A stretch of 64,000 nucleotides of DNA from positions 62,001-126,000 of the forward strand of contig NZ_RAHJ01000003.1 in the NCBI RefSeq assembly GCF_003605755.1, given 5' to 3'. How positions within the stretch are numbered: the stretch's first letter is position 1; every line of letters starts with the position of its first letter. Below the pieces are notes generated by a model. That model was given only the letters and a program-made list of their open reading frames with translations, was not told the origin of the DNA and did not search any database. Positions 16,971-26,390 of the stretch are shown here, in pieces. The position numbers were made by a program, and so were the translations under genes. The DNA is from Tsuneonella suprasediminis. GTDB taxonomy: Bacteria; Pseudomonadota; Alphaproteobacteria; Sphingomonadales; Sphingomonadaceae.

Positions 16971-18146
16971 ATGCGCTTGTTTCTGACAATGTTGGCTCTG
17001 TCGGTGGCGGTCGTGGCCGCGCCCGCTTGCGCGCAGGCCACTGCCGGGGATGCGGCTGGCGATGCGGGGCAGGCGGCGCAACCGTATTCGGAGGCGGATT
17101 TCGACCGGGTTCGCAAGTTCGATGCCCATGTGCATGACAATGTCGGCACCCGCGAATTCCTCGATATCGCGAAGAAAGACGGGTTCGAAGTGCTGTCGAT
17201 CAACGTCGATTATCCCGATTTCCCGCCGCTGGCCGATCAGGCGCGGATCGCGGTGGCCCATCGCAAGATCGATCCGGCGCGGTTCCATTTCTCCACTACG
17301 TTCTCAATGGACGATTTCGGCCAGTGGGGCTGGGCGGAACAGGTCAACGCCGGGATCGCCAAAGCGCGCAGCGAAGGCGCGGTGGCGGTAAAAGTTTGGA
17401 AGAACATCGGCATGGTCGATGAAGACGCCGATGGCCAGCGCGTGTTCCTCGACGATCCGCGGTTCGAACCGGTGTGGGCCTATGCCGAACAGAGCGGCCT
17501 GCCGCTGATCGCGCATCAGGGGGAACCGTATAACTGCTGGCTCCCGCTCGATCAGATGACGACCGAGAACGACCGCGCCTATTTCAGCGCACACCCCGAA
17601 TACTACATGTACCTCCACCCGGAAGAGCCGAGCTACGAACAGATCATGGCTGCGCGCGACCGGCTGGTGGCGTTCCACCCGAAGATGAGCGTAGTCGGCG
17701 CGCATCTGGCCAGTCTGGAATGGAGCGTGGACCGGATGTCGGTGTTCCTCGACCGGTTCCCCAACGCGACGCTCGATATGGCTGCGCGGATGAGCCAGAT
17801 TCAATACCAGTCGGTGCGCGATCCGCAGAAAGTACGCGACTTTTTCATCAAGTATCAGGACCGCATCATGTATGCGACCGACCTGACCCATTCCCCGGCG
17901 GACCCCAATGCCAAAGCGCAGAACCCGCCGGTTGGTAACGACGGGTTCGCGGCAGAGGCGGACCGGGTGTGGCGTTCGGACTGGCGCTATCTCGCCACTC
18001 CGCTGTCGCAGCGGGTCGATGCTCTCGATGCAGACGTGCCGGGGCTGGCGTTGCCGCGCGGTGTGATCGACAAGATCTATTACAGCAACGCCCGCCGGGT
18101 CTTTCTGGGCGAAGGTGCAGGTGAAGGCGCGCCGAAGCAGAGCTGA
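16971..18146 (+). CDS. Exported amidohydrolase-family protein
   Basis: A 391-residue protein with a signal peptide (MRLFLTMLALSVAVVAAPACAQA). The mature part is a metal-dependent TIM-barrel hydrolase of the COG2159 type: FDAHVHDN (HxH metal site), KVWKNIG (putative bridging Lys), LIAHQGEP (metal His), VVGAHLAS (His) and MYATDLTHSP (Asp). It is not a NagA-type deacetylase by sequence. The ATG at 16971 is favoured over the GTG at 16965 because GGAGG lies 6 bases upstream of the ATG. It shares a divergent promoter and an AgaR-like operator with the glycosidase, so it is likely induced by the same sugar. The substrate is unknown. Confidence 0.8.
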   Translation: MRLFLTMLALSVAVVAAPACAQATAGDAAGDAGQAAQPYSEADFDRVRKFDAHVHDNVGTREFLDIAKKDGFEVLSINVDYPDFPPLADQARIAVAHRKIDPARFHFSTTFSMDDFGQWGWAEQVNAGIAKARSEGAVAVKVWKNIGMVDEDADGQRVFLDDPRFEPVWAYAEQSGLPLIAHQGEPYNCWLPLDQMTTENDRAYFSAHPEYYMYLHPEEPSYEQIMAARDRLVAFHPKMSVVGAHLASLEWSVDRMSVFLDRFPNATLDMAARMSQIQYQSVRDPQKVRDFFIKYQDRIMYATDLTHSPADPNAKAQNPPVGNDGFAAEADRVWRSDWRYLATPLSQRVDALDADVPGLALPRGVIDKIYYSNARRVFLGEGAGEGAPKQS

Positions 18147-18189
18147 GCGGGGCGGGCCGCTGGCCTCGACATAAGTCACGCAAATCGCA

Positions 18190-18217
18190 CAGGCCGCGGC
18201 ATCCCCGCGGCCTGTTT
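18190..18217. terminator. Terminator hairpin between amidohydrolase and agaR
   Basis: A perfect 10-bp stem, CAGGCCGCGG / CCGCGGCCTG, with a 5-base loop, followed by TTTCGTT on the plus strand. It lies between convergent genes and could serve both. Confidence 0.75.
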
Positions 18218-18230
18218 CGTTGCAGGGTCG

Positions 18231-19001
18231 TCAGGCGGTGTGGATATCGAACCCGAACTGCGCCGATGCGGAGCGGATGGCATCGTCCACCGGCCCGTCT
18301 GTCACCAGTGCATCGACTTCATCGATGTTGAGAATCCGGTGGAGGCACACGCGGCCGAATTTCGAACGATCGGTCACCGCGATCACTTGCCCGGCGGCCT
18401 CCACCATCTTGCGGTTGAGCAGCGCCTCCGGCTCGTAATGGGTGGTGATCCCGCGATCGATATCGAACCCGTCGACCCCCAGGAACAGTTTATCGACATG
18501 CAGATCGTCCAGCGCGGCGACGGTTTGCGTGCCGTAAAACGCCATGTTCTTGCGCCGTAACGCACCGCCCAGCATGATCACGTTGATCCGGCTTTTCGCA
18601 GTGAGAACCGCGAGGATATCGAAATCGTTAGTGACGACAGTGATATCCTCATCGTCGGCCAGCGCCTCTGCGATATGCATCGTTGTCGTGCCCGAATCGA
18701 GCACGACCGATTCCCCCGGCAGCACCAGCGAAGCGGCCAGCTTGCCGATGCGTTCTTTCTCTTCGAAAAAGACCGAGCGTTTGGCGTCGAGCGGTGCCTC
18801 TGTCGCAACGTTGATTTCGCTGGCCAGAATCGCGCCGCCATACGAACGTTCCGCCACCCCGCGTTGAGCGAGGTATTCCAGATCCTTGCGGATCGTCTGC
18901 ACTGAAACCGCGAATTTCTTCGCCAGCGATGCAACCTGCACACTGCCGCGTTCGCGCATTTCGGAAATGATCTGTTGCCGCCTCTCGCTGGTATCGCGCA
19001 T
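18231..19001 (-). CDS. agaR: DeoR-family repressor, AgaR-like
   Basis: A 256-residue DeoR-type regulator. The N-terminal HTH is RRQQIISEMRERGSVQVASL with AVSVQTIRKDLEYLAQRG; the C-terminal sugar-phosphate-sensing domain has VVLDSGTTTMHIAE, VVTNDFDI and FLGVDGFDIDRGITT. AgaR represses GalNAc genes in E. coli and Shewanella (established). The ATG at MRDTSERR is chosen; the frame extends back to a TTG at 19070. Three AgaR-like operators lie in the window, including one upstream of this gene shared with the divergent receptor. Autoregulation is likely. A galactosamine or tagatose phosphate is the probable effector (inference). Confidence 0.85.
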   Translation of the reverse strand: MRDTSERRQQIISEMRERGSVQVASLAKKFAVSVQTIRKDLEYLAQRGVAERSYGGAILASEINVATEAPLDAKRSVFFEEKERIGKLAASLVLPGESVVLDSGTTTMHIAEALADDEDITVVTNDFDILAVLTAKSRINVIMLGGALRRKNMAFYGTQTVAALDDLHVDKLFLGVDGFDIDRGITTHYEPEALLNRKMVEAAGQVIAVTDRSKFGRVCLHRILNIDEVDALVTDGPVDDAIRSASAQFGFDIHTA

Positions 19002-19078
19002 ATTAGCCAAGCCGACGAACCCCCCTTTACCTTTCGGATTCTTCCTAACAGCTTCCCCATTGCAGAACAACGCGCATT

Positions 19079-19101
19079 CGCTCTCGTGGTCCGCGAGAGC
19101 G
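19079..19101. promoter_or_regulatory. Inverted repeat upstream of agaR
   Basis: A perfect 8-bp inverted repeat, CGCTCTCG / CGAGAGCG, with a 7-base spacer, in the agaR/receptor divergent region and 19 bases from the AgaR-like operator. Function unknown; it may be a second regulator site. Confidence 0.35.
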
Positions 19102-19119
19102 AACTGAATCGATTAAATG

Positions 19120-19143
19120 TGTCTTTCGTTTAATTTCGATTTG
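19120..19143 (+). promoter_or_regulatory. AgaR-type operator in the agaR/receptor intergenic region
   Basis: The site begins TGTCTTTCGTTTAATTTC and closely fits the AgaR consensus, including the CTTTC pentamer. It lies about 120 bases upstream of the agaR start and 209 bases upstream of the TonB-dependent receptor start. Confidence 0.6.
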
Positions 19144-19351
19144 ACATATTACCGTGCCTTATGCATGCAGTTGCAACCATTAAGATGCAAACCGAAAGCT
19201 AATAGGAGCTTTCCATATTCAATGCACCTGCTTCACGATGCCGCCTCTCAACAAACAGGGCGGACTGGCGCGAAAGAGCCGCAGCCGGGCAGGGCGTGCG
19301 AGGTTTACGGCATTAGTTTGTAAGACACTGGAAAATCAGGGGGGAAATTGA

Positions 19352-22186
19352 ATGTGCGATTATCGTTCCTTGCGGATGCTGGCGCTTGCCGGAACCAGCG
19401 TGGCGGCGCTTGTGCTGGCCACGCCGGGCTTCGCTCAGGCGCAACAGCCGCAATGGGAAGCCGGCGATAGCGATCCGTCGGCGGAAGCGCCCGACAATGG
19501 CAACGCCATCGTGGTTCGCGGCGAACGCGGCAGTATCGTGCGCGCCATCGAAACAAAGCGCAACGCGACGACAGTGCAGGACTCAATCAGCGCGCTCGAA
19601 CTCGGCGTTTTCCCTGACGATAACGTGGCCGACTCGCTGGCTCACATCACCGGTGTCGCGATCAGCCGCACCGCGGGCGGTGAAGGGCAATATGTCAGCG
19701 TGCGCGGACTTGGTCCCGAATATACGCTGACGACGTTCAACGGCCGTATCCTCGCCACCGATGGCGCCAGCCGCGATTTCGCGTTCGACGTGCTGCCCGC
19801 CGATGTCATCAGCGGCGCGGATGTCGTCAAAGGTGCCGAAGCATCGCTGACCGAAGGGGCGATTGGCGGTCTCGTCAACCTGCGTTCGGCCAGCCCGTTC
19901 GACAAGCCGGGCCTGCGCGGCACTGCCCGTCTGGAAGGCGACCGCAATTTCATGTCGCGGTATAACGGCGTGAAATTCTCCGGCGTCATCAGCGATACTT
20001 TCGCCAACGACACGCTGGGCGTGATGCTGGGGCTGGTGATCGAACGACGCAAGGATCGCACCGATGTCGCCGGGAACGACGGCGGCTGGACCCGCAACCC
20101 CGACCCCACCGATGAAAGCTGGCTGTGGGGCAATGCATGGGGCGGCAATATCGACCCCAACGGCAATGGCGAGCTCGATCCCGACGAATACGGCCTGATC
20201 GGGCTGGGCCAGTTCCGCGTCGGTTCGATCATCGAAGAAAAGAAGCGCAACGCCTACACCGCGAAAATCGAATGGCGCCCGACCAGCAATTTCCAGTTGA
20301 CCATCGATGGCCTGAAGACGCGGCTGGATTCGCCGCAGGTCGGCTATCAGCAGTCGTATTATACGCTGTTTTCGCCAGACCGCTGGTCGAACATGGAAAT
20401 CCAGGACGGGATCGTCACCAGTTTCGACATGGATAATCCCGACCCCGAACTGGCGCTGAATCCCGAACTGCTCAACCAGACCAACTATCGCGTGGTCGAT
20501 ACCGAACTCTACGGCGCGAATGCCCGGTGGGATGTGACCGACAGCTTCACGCTGGTCGGCGATGTGTACCGTTCGAAATCGTCACGCCATTCGGGCGGGC
20601 AGGACAGCTACGTCGTGCTGCGGATGAATCAGCCGAACAGCGCGCATTTCGAACTGAACGGCGGCGCGGTGCCCGATGTATATATCGATTTCAACGATGG
20701 CCGCGAACTGTCGAACGGGCTGGCCAATGGCGAATTCGGCCCTTCGGATTTCAACACCCACTATTTCGAACTGTCGGGCGATAATATCGATGACAAGGTC
20801 ACCGGTGCGTCGCTGGCCGCGAACCTCGAACTGAATGCCTCGTGGCTCAAATCGCTGAAATTTGGCGCGACATTCACCGATCGCAAAAAATCGCGCGATC
20901 TGGTGAATAACTCGCTGACCGGCGGGGCCGATTATTATTCCGGCGATTATGCGATCAATGTCGGTGATCTGGGTGGCAACGTGTTGTCGCACAGCTTCAC
21001 GCTGCCCAATTTCATGAGCGGGGTTTCCGGGTATTTCCCGCGTTCGTTCCTGTCGTTCGACATCCCCGGATATCAGGCCGCGCTGGCCGCCTATAATGGC
21101 CAGCCAAGGCCCGGCGGCGGGACATACGATTATGCCGCTGCGGCCCCGGTGTGGAACCCGCTGCAAAGCTATCGCGTGAAGGAAACGACCTGGGCCGGAT
21201 ACCTGCAGGCCAATCTGGAAGGTATGCGCTGGAACGGCAATGTCGGCCTGCGTGTGGTGCACACTTCCACCGATGCACAGGCATGGGATGCCCCGATCCT
21301 GAGCATTACCGAAAACGGTGCCTTCAACTACACCGCGAAATACGGCGCGGCGGAAGAGATCCTGCAGAAAAGCAGCTATACTTACCTGCTGCCCTCCGCC
21401 AACCTCAACTTCGGCCTGACCGACGATCTGCGTCTGCGGCTGGGTGCGGCGCGCACGATGGCGCGGCCTTCGGTGGAAGCGCTGGCCCCCACCAACACCA
21501 CCGAAAGCGTTTCGTGGGGCGAATTCACGCAGATCTATGGCGGCAATGCCGATCTGAAACCGTACACCGCCGATCAGTTCGACGTGTCGCTGGAATGGTA
21601 TTTCTCGCCCAAGTCGATCTTCAACGTCGCGGCGTTTTACAAATATATCCGCAACCAGATCACCACCAGCTGGGAACCGGGGCAGGACATTGGCGTGCCG
21701 GGATACCTGTTCAACGTCACCCGCCCGATCAACGGCGACTATGCCCGTGTGAAGGGGATCGAAGTCGGCCTGCAGCATCTGTGGGAAAACGGCTTTGGCG
21801 TGCGCGGGCAGTTCACCCGCAACTGGTCCAACAGCTATGTCGGGGATCTGGAACGGCCGCTGGAAGGGATCGCTCCGTCGGTCTATTCGCTCAGCGTGCT
21901 GTACGAAAAAGGCCCGCTGTCGCTGGCGGTCACCGCCGACCATACCGATGGCTTCACCACCGCGACCAGTGTTCTGGGCGAAGGGTTCAACGAAGAAGCG
22001 GACGCCATTACCTGGCTGACGGCGCATATCTCTTATGAAGTGGTCAAGAACTTCAGCCTGACGCTGGAAGGGCAGAACCTGCTGGACAAAGCGCAGACCT
22101 ACAGCATCAACGGCAATCCGATGTTGTCGCAGGGCTACTATCGCTATGGTCGTTCGTTCAAGCTGACGGCCGGTTTCCGGTTCTGA
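19352..22186 (+). CDS. TonB-dependent receptor (Xanthomonas/Caulobacter type), oligosaccharide uptake
   Basis: A 944-residue outer-membrane receptor with a signal peptide (cleavage after GFAQA, about 30). The plug (about 60-190) has NVADSLAHITGVAISRTAGG, GQYVSVRGLGPEYTLTTFNG and DVVKGAEASLTEGAIGGLVN, typical of the TonB-Xanth-Caul subfamily that imports glycans. The beta-barrel ends in a terminal Phe (FKLTAGFRF). No FecA-type signalling extension is visible. It is divergent from agaR with an AgaR-like operator between them, so the substrate is probably a GalNAc- or Gal-containing oligosaccharide. An inverted repeat resembling a terminator follows the stop. A purine-rich GGGGGGAAA site precedes the ATG. 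Confidence 0.92.
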   Translation: MCDYRSLRMLALAGTSVAALVLATPGFAQAQQPQWEAGDSDPSAEAPDNGNAIVVRGERGSIVRAIETKRNATTVQDSISALELGVFPDDNVADSLAHITGVAISRTAGGEGQYVSVRGLGPEYTLTTFNGRILATDGASRDFAFDVLPADVISGADVVKGAEASLTEGAIGGLVNLRSASPFDKPGLRGTARLEGDRNFMSRYNGVKFSGVISDTFANDTLGVMLGLVIERRKDRTDVAGNDGGWTRNPDPTDESWLWGNAWGGNIDPNGNGELDPDEYGLIGLGQFRVGSIIEEKKRNAYTAKIEWRPTSNFQLTIDGLKTRLDSPQVGYQQSYYTLFSPDRWSNMEIQDGIVTSFDMDNPDPELALNPELLNQTNYRVVDTELYGANARWDVTDSFTLVGDVYRSKSSRHSGGQDSYVVLRMNQPNSAHFELNGGAVPDVYIDFNDGRELSNGLANGEFGPSDFNTHYFELSGDNIDDKVTGASLAANLELNASWLKSLKFGATFTDRKKSRDLVNNSLTGGADYYSGDYAINVGDLGGNVLSHSFTLPNFMSGVSGYFPRSFLSFDIPGYQAALAAYNGQPRPGGGTYDYAAAAPVWNPLQSYRVKETTWAGYLQANLEGMRWNGNVGLRVVHTSTDAQAWDAPILSITENGAFNYTAKYGAAEEILQKSSYTYLLPSANLNFGLTDDLRLRLGAARTMARPSVEALAPTNTTESVSWGEFTQIYGGNADLKPYTADQFDVSLEWYFSPKSIFNVAAFYKYIRNQITTSWEPGQDIGVPGYLFNVTRPINGDYARVKGIEVGLQHLWENGFGVRGQFTRNWSNSYVGDLERPLEGIAPSVYSLSVLYEKGPLSLAVTADHTDGFTTATSVLGEGFNEEADAITWLTAHISYEVVKNFSLTLEGQNLLDKAQTYSINGNPMLSQGYYRYGRSFKLTAGFRF

Positions 22187-22195
22187 TCGCAATTC

Positions 22196-22236
22196 ACCGG
22201 GCTGGTCGGCCGATTGGCGGCCGGCCCGGTTTCGTC
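22196..22236 (+). terminator. Terminator hairpin after the receptor
   Basis: Outer stem ACCGGGC / GCCCGGT with an inner CGGCCG / CGGCCG pairing, followed by TTCGTC. It begins 10 bases after the receptor stop. Confidence 0.65.
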
Positions 22237-22840
22237 ATCGCCATTACTCCAAAGCGGGCGGCGCATCGAAATCCGGCGGGTCGCCCGTTTTGGAGTTGGC
22301 GGGTGGCTGGCGATGGTCCGGGGCCGTTTTTGCAGGATCGGAATTGACCGTTTGCCTGCCGGATTCGGGTTTGGGCGGCCTATCAGTGAGAGATGCAGGC
22401 CTCTCGGGGCAGAAAACGGGGCTATGCGGTGAAACTGCGTCTTCGCTGCGGCTTTTCCGGAAAATCATGCGCGGGCAATTGCGGAGGTGCAACGGGCTTC
22501 CCGGTGTTGAAGGTGGGCGGTTGAGTGCCCGTATTATGCTGATCCTAAATGGGAAAATTTCCATTGGCCGGATGGGCCGATTGCGCGTGCATGGCCTGTA
22601 TGGGGCAGGGGCCGCGCTGCACTTACGTCGCATATAAGGAGGTGAAGGGGGTGTAAAAAAGGGGCGATCGCGGTGCGATTTCGCGGGCCGGATGTGCAGA
22701 GCAGGGGTTGCGCGAGCTGATCGCCGGGACGGTGCAGGTTTTCGGTTGCTTATCAATCACATAATGGCGCCGGTGCGGTGATGCGGGCAGGCAGAGGGCC
22801 TATTCGCTATTCTCCCTTCAACACATTGATTATACGCACG
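22237..22840. other. Intergenic region without a supported gene
   Basis: About 600 bases between the receptor and the beta-oxidation gene. Frames of 170 (minus) and 115 (plus) codons exist but are Pro/Arg- or Gly-rich, have no domain signature or good ribosome site, and overlap one another. A short near-palindrome around GGGAAAATTTCC (22551-22562) is visible. No RNA gene is recognised. Confidence 0.6.
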
Positions 22841-22873
22841 AAAAGGGCCGGACCCCCGGTTGGGAACCCGGCC
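22841..22873 (-). terminator. Terminator downstream of the fadB/J-like gene
   Basis: On the minus strand a GGCCGG...CCGGCC outer stem encloses a GGTT/AACC hairpin and runs into CCCTTTTCG, a rho-independent shape 35 bases past the stop of the bifunctional beta-oxidation gene. Confidence 0.75.
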
Positions 22874-22907
22874 TCCTTTCTCTGCTACAGCGGCGCGGGG
22901 TCAGCGA

Positions 22908-24947
22908 TCAGCCGTTGAATCTCTCGCCCCGCTCGGCCTTGCCGCGCAAGTAATCGCATACCGGCAGGCCGTATTTTTCCAATCCTGACACGACGTTAGC
23001 CAGCCCGACAGTGTCGGCCCAGAACATCGGGCCACCTGTGTAGAGCGGCCAGCCATAGCCGTTGATCCACACCACATCGATGTCGCTCGCCCGCTGCGCC
23101 ATGCCTTCGTCGAGGATCATCGCACCTTCGTTAACCATCGGATAAAGCAGGCGTTCTTTGATCTCGTCCTTCGAAATCTCGCGCTGTGGGGTGCCCGACT
23201 TCGCGGCGAACTCCGCGATCAGTGCCCTGACTTCGTCCGAAGGGGTGCGATTGCGGGATTCGTCGTAATCATAGAAGCCCTTACCGTTCTTCTGCCCGAA
23301 CCGGCCCGCCGCGCACAACGCCTCGCGCAAAGTCGTCACTTTGCTTGGATCACGGTGCCAGCCGATGTCGATCCCGGCCAGGTCGGCCATCTGGAACGGA
23401 CCCATCGGGAACCCGAAGTCGAGCAAAACTTCGTCGACTTCCCAATAGTTTGCACCTTCCATAATCAGCGCATTGGCCTGTTCCTGACGCGGGCTGAGCA
23501 TACGGTTGCCGATGAAACCGTGGCACACGCCCGCGACGACAGCGACCTTGCCGATTTTCTTCGATAGCTTCATCGCAGTGGCCAGAACATCGGGCCGCGT
23601 CTCTGCTCCACGGACAATTTCCAGCAATTTCATGACATTGGCGGGCGAGAAGAAGTGCAGCCCCAGCACATAACCGGGGCGTGTTGTCGCCGTGGCAATC
23701 TCGTTAACATCCAGATAGCTGGTGTTGGAAGCAAGAATAGCGCCTTGTTTTACAACGGTATCGAGCTTGCCGAACACCTCCTTCTTGACGTCCATGTTTT
23801 CATAAACGGCCTCGATCACCAGATCGCAATCGGCCAAGTCATTGTATTGCAAGGTGGTTGACAGGTTGCCCATCGCTGCCTCGACCTGCTCCGCCGTCAT
23901 CCGGCCGCGCTTTGCGGTGTTCTCGTAATTCTTGCGGATCACCCCGACGCCCCGGTCCAGCGCTTCCTGCTGCATTTCCAGAATTGTCACAGGAATTCCA
24001 GCGGATAGGAAGTTCATCGCGATCCCGCCGCCCATCGTTCCGGCCCCGATCACACCCACTTTGGCGATCGGAATCAGCGGCGTATCCGCGGGTACATCGT
24101 CGATCTTGTTCGCGGCGCGTTCGGCAAAGAAATAGTGGCGCATCGCCGCCGACTGGGTGCCGGTCATCAGCTGGGTGAACAGCTCCCGCTCCTTCTTAAC
24201 CCCTTCGGAATAGGGCAGTTCTCCTGCCAGTCTGACGGCTTCGATGGCTGCATTGGGGGCATCGAAGCCGCGCATCTTGCGCCCGTTTTTGGCGCGGAAT
24301 TCATCGAAGATCGCCGGATTTTTCACGCCATCCTGATTGGCGGTGCCCTCCGATGTGCGGCGGATCGGTTGTCCTATTTTGCCGCGCGCGAACGCGATGG
24401 CATCGGCGGCAAGGCTGTCTTCACCAACGATTTCATCGACTAAGCCGATGGACTTCGCCTTGCTGGCGGAAATCGGATTGCCAATCGCCACCATCGGCAG
24501 TGCTGCCTCGGCCCCGACCAGACGCGGCAGGCGCTGTGTGCCCGCTGCACCGGGGATCAGGCCCAGCTTTACCTCGGGCAGGCCGATTTTCGCGCTCGGC
24601 ACAGCAACGCGATAATGGCACGCGAGCGCGACTTCGCAGCCGCCGCCCAGCGCCGTGCCGTGGATCGCCGCGACGACCGGCTTGTCGCTCGCTTCGATGG
24701 CGTCGAGCACTTCGGGCAGGCTTGGTCCGACGGGTGGTTTGCCAAACTCGGTGATATCGGCTCCGGCAAAGAAAGTGCGGCCATCACAACGAATTACGAT
24801 GGCTTTCACGCTGTCGTCTGCCAGCCCCTGAGCAATCGCATCCTGCAAACCGGCGCGCACGGCCTGCCCCAGCGCGTTGACCGGCGGATTGTTCGAAACG
24901 ACGACGAGGACATCGCCATCATGCACAGTGGAAATCGGATTGGTCAT
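22908..24947 (-). CDS. Bifunctional enoyl-CoA hydratase / 3-hydroxyacyl-CoA dehydrogenase
   Basis: A 679-residue FadB/FadJ-like multifunctional beta-oxidation enzyme. The N-terminal crotonase domain (about 1-190) has GADITEF and the oxyanion-hole segment [20 protein letters not shown], with catalytic Glu positions in [21 protein letters not shown]. The NAD-binding 3-hydroxyacyl-CoA dehydrogenase domain begins at about 297 ([21 protein letters not shown]), and its catalytic His/Glu region is [18 protein letters not shown]. It converts 2-enoyl-CoA to 3-ketoacyl-CoA in the cytoplasm. A GAGGAGAG ribosome site precedes the ATG. It follows the serine hydrolase gene by 11 bases, so they form an operon. 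No thiolase is nearby. Confidence 0.93.
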   Translation of the reverse strand: MTNPISTVHDGDVLVVVSNNPPVNALGQAVRAGLQDAIAQGLADDSVKAIVIRCDGRTFFAGADITEFGKPPVGPSLPEVLDAIEASDKPVVAAIHGTALGGGCEVALACHYRVAVPSAKIGLPEVKLGLIPGAAGTQRLPRLVGAEAALPMVAIGNPISASKAKSIGLVDEIVGEDSLAADAIAFARGKIGQPIRRTSEGTANQDGVKNPAIFDEFRAKNGRKMRGFDAPNAAIEAVRLAGELPYSEGVKKERELFTQLMTGTQSAAMRHYFFAERAANKIDDVPADTPLIPIAKVGVIGAGTMGGGIAMNFLSAGIPVTILEMQQEALDRGVGVIRKNYENTAKRGRMTAEQVEAAMGNLSTTLQYNDLADCDLVIEAVYENMDVKKEVFGKLDTVVKQGAILASNTSYLDVNEIATATTRPGYVLGLHFFSPANVMKLLEIVRGAETRPDVLATAMKLSKKIGKVAVVAGVCHGFIGNRMLSPRQEQANALIMEGANYWEVDEVLLDFGFPMGPFQMADLAGIDIGWHRDPSKVTTLREALCAAGRFGQKNGKGFYDYDESRNRTPSDEVRALIAEFAAKSGTPQREISKDEIKERLLYPMVNEGAMILDEGMAQRASDIDVVWINGYGWPLYTGGPMFWADTVGLANVVSGLEKYGLPVCDYLRGKAERGERFNG

Positions 24948-24958
24948 CGGTTCTCTCC

Positions 24959-26194
24959 TCAGGCGCGGCTGTCGGCCAGCGCGGAATAAATCAGGGTCTT
25001 GAGCTGGCGGCGGATGGGATAGACGCTGGAGGGATAAACCTGCGTCATGAATACCATAGTGATCGCCTCCACCGGATCGACGAAGAACGCGGTCGAATAG
25101 GCACCGCCCCAGTAATATTCGCCTTTACTGGTTGGCATCAATGTCTTGGCAGCGTCGATCACGCACGCGAAACCAAGGCCGAAGCCGACGCCCGCGTTCT
25201 GGCTTTCGGAAAACATGCTCTGCGACAATTGCGTCAGATCGGCCCCGCCGGGCAAGTGGTTGGCGGTCATCAATGCCAGCGTTTTAGGGCTGATGATGCG
25301 CGCTCCGTCGAGTTCTCCGCCGTTGACCAGCATGGCGCAGAACCGGTGATAATCGGCGATCGTGCTGACAAGCCCGCCGCCGCCGCTGTCGAACCGGCCC
25401 GGTTTGGCAAGACTGCTGCCGATACCAGCGTCGAACAGTTTCGGTTCGGAGCCCGGAACATATTGGAATGCATCGACAAGCCGTTCGTTCTGGCCGTCAG
25501 CCACGCCAAACGCGCTGTCCACCATTCCCAGCGGTTTGAAGATGTGTTCAGAGAAGTAATCGCCCAGTCGCTGGCCCGAAATGCGCTCCACCGCGATGCC
25601 CAGCACATCGGTTGAAACCGAATAGTTCCACCGCTCGCCCGGTGCGAATTCCAGCGGCAGTTCGGCCAGGCGCGCGACGAATTCATCACTATCGAGATGA
25701 CGGCGCGCGAAATCGAAATTGTGCTCGCGATACACGGCATCGATGTTGGTGCGGTTCTGCAGTCCGTATGTGAAGCCGGACATATGGGTCAGCAAATCGA
25801 CGAACCGGATGGGCGGTGCATTGCGGCCCGGCATGAAAGGGATCGACCCACCACCGCCGGCATAGACCTGAAGATCGGCAAACTCAGGAAATACTTTGGT
25901 AATCGGGTCTTCCAGCGCAACCTTGCATTGTTCGACCAGTTGCATGAACGCGATCGATGTGATCGGCTTGGTCATCGATGCGATGCGAAACAGCGCGTCG
26001 TCCCGCAAATCGCCGCGCCCTTCACCCATCGTGCCGAGCTTGCCGTAATACACCGGCTTCCCATCACGCGCGATGAGCAACTGCGTCATCGGTAACCGTC
26101 CGCTGTCGATATAGGCTTCACGCAGGAACGGTTCGATCCGTGCAAGACGATCGGGGGCAAAGCCTAGACTGGCTGGGTCGGTCAGGTCGAACAA
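24959..26194 (-). CDS. Serine hydrolase, beta-lactamase/EstB family
   Basis: A 411-residue class-C beta-lactamase-like esterase. The SxxK motif is SMTK (Ser73, Lys76) in [13 protein letters not shown], and the YxN-type tyrosine is in RWNYSVSTD (about 192). No signal peptide is seen, so it is probably cytoplasmic, where such enzymes act as esterases or transacylases. The start codon is TTG with a GAGAGAGGAAA site upstream; the next in-frame ATG would remove the conserved [11 protein letters not shown] segment, so TTG is preferred. It is followed closely by the bifunctional beta-oxidation gene and divergent from an acyl-CoA synthetase, suggesting ester cleavage feeding acyl-CoA catabolism. Confidence 0.88.
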   Translation of the reverse strand: MFDLTDPASLGFAPDRLARIEPFLREAYIDSGRLPMTQLLIARDGKPVYYGKLGTMGEGRGDLRDDALFRIASMTKPITSIAFMQLVEQCKVALEDPITKVFPEFADLQVYAGGGGSIPFMPGRNAPPIRFVDLLTHMSGFTYGLQNRTNIDAVYREHNFDFARRHLDSDEFVARLAELPLEFAPGERWNYSVSTDVLGIAVERISGQRLGDYFSEHIFKPLGMVDSAFGVADGQNERLVDAFQYVPGSEPKLFDAGIGSSLAKPGRFDSGGGGLVSTIADYHRFCAMLVNGGELDGARIISPKTLALMTANHLPGGADLTQLSQSMFSESQNAGVGFGLGFACVIDAAKTLMPTSKGEYYWGGAYSTAFFVDPVEAITMVFMTQVYPSSVYPIRRQLKTLIYSALADSRA

Positions 26195-26238
26195 TGGGGT
26201 TTCCTCTCTCCGAAAGTCGCATTGGCGACGCTTGAACG

Positions 26239-26304
26239 GGTTTTAGGCATGCATACCGTCTATTCTGAAACGCTGGCAAGTCCGAAGCATGGTTTAGGCA
26301 TACC
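26239..26304. promoter_or_regulatory. Paired direct repeats in a divergent promoter
   Basis: GGTTTTAGGCATGCATACC (26239-26257) and GGTTTAGGCATACC (26291-26304) are related repeats whose starts are 52 bases apart, about five helical turns, between the divergent serine hydrolase and acyl-CoA synthetase genes. They are a candidate operator pair for the TetR-type regulator encoded downstream. Confidence 0.4.
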
Positions 26305-26390
26305 ACTCCTTCCGAATACCTAATTCATCGCTTGCAGGAATTGTGAGTGGCGATGTAGTGTAGGACAAACAAGAGCATGAGGATGCCAGA

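Noticed and set aside
20582-22192. A 536-codon minus-strand open frame
   Set aside because: It is antisense to the TonB-dependent receptor and has a His/Arg/Gln-rich composition typical of shadow frames.
22244-22756. A 170-codon minus-strand frame in the 22.2-22.9 kb gap
   Set aside because: Pro/Arg/Ser-rich, no ribosome site or domain, and a competing plus-strand frame covers the same bases.
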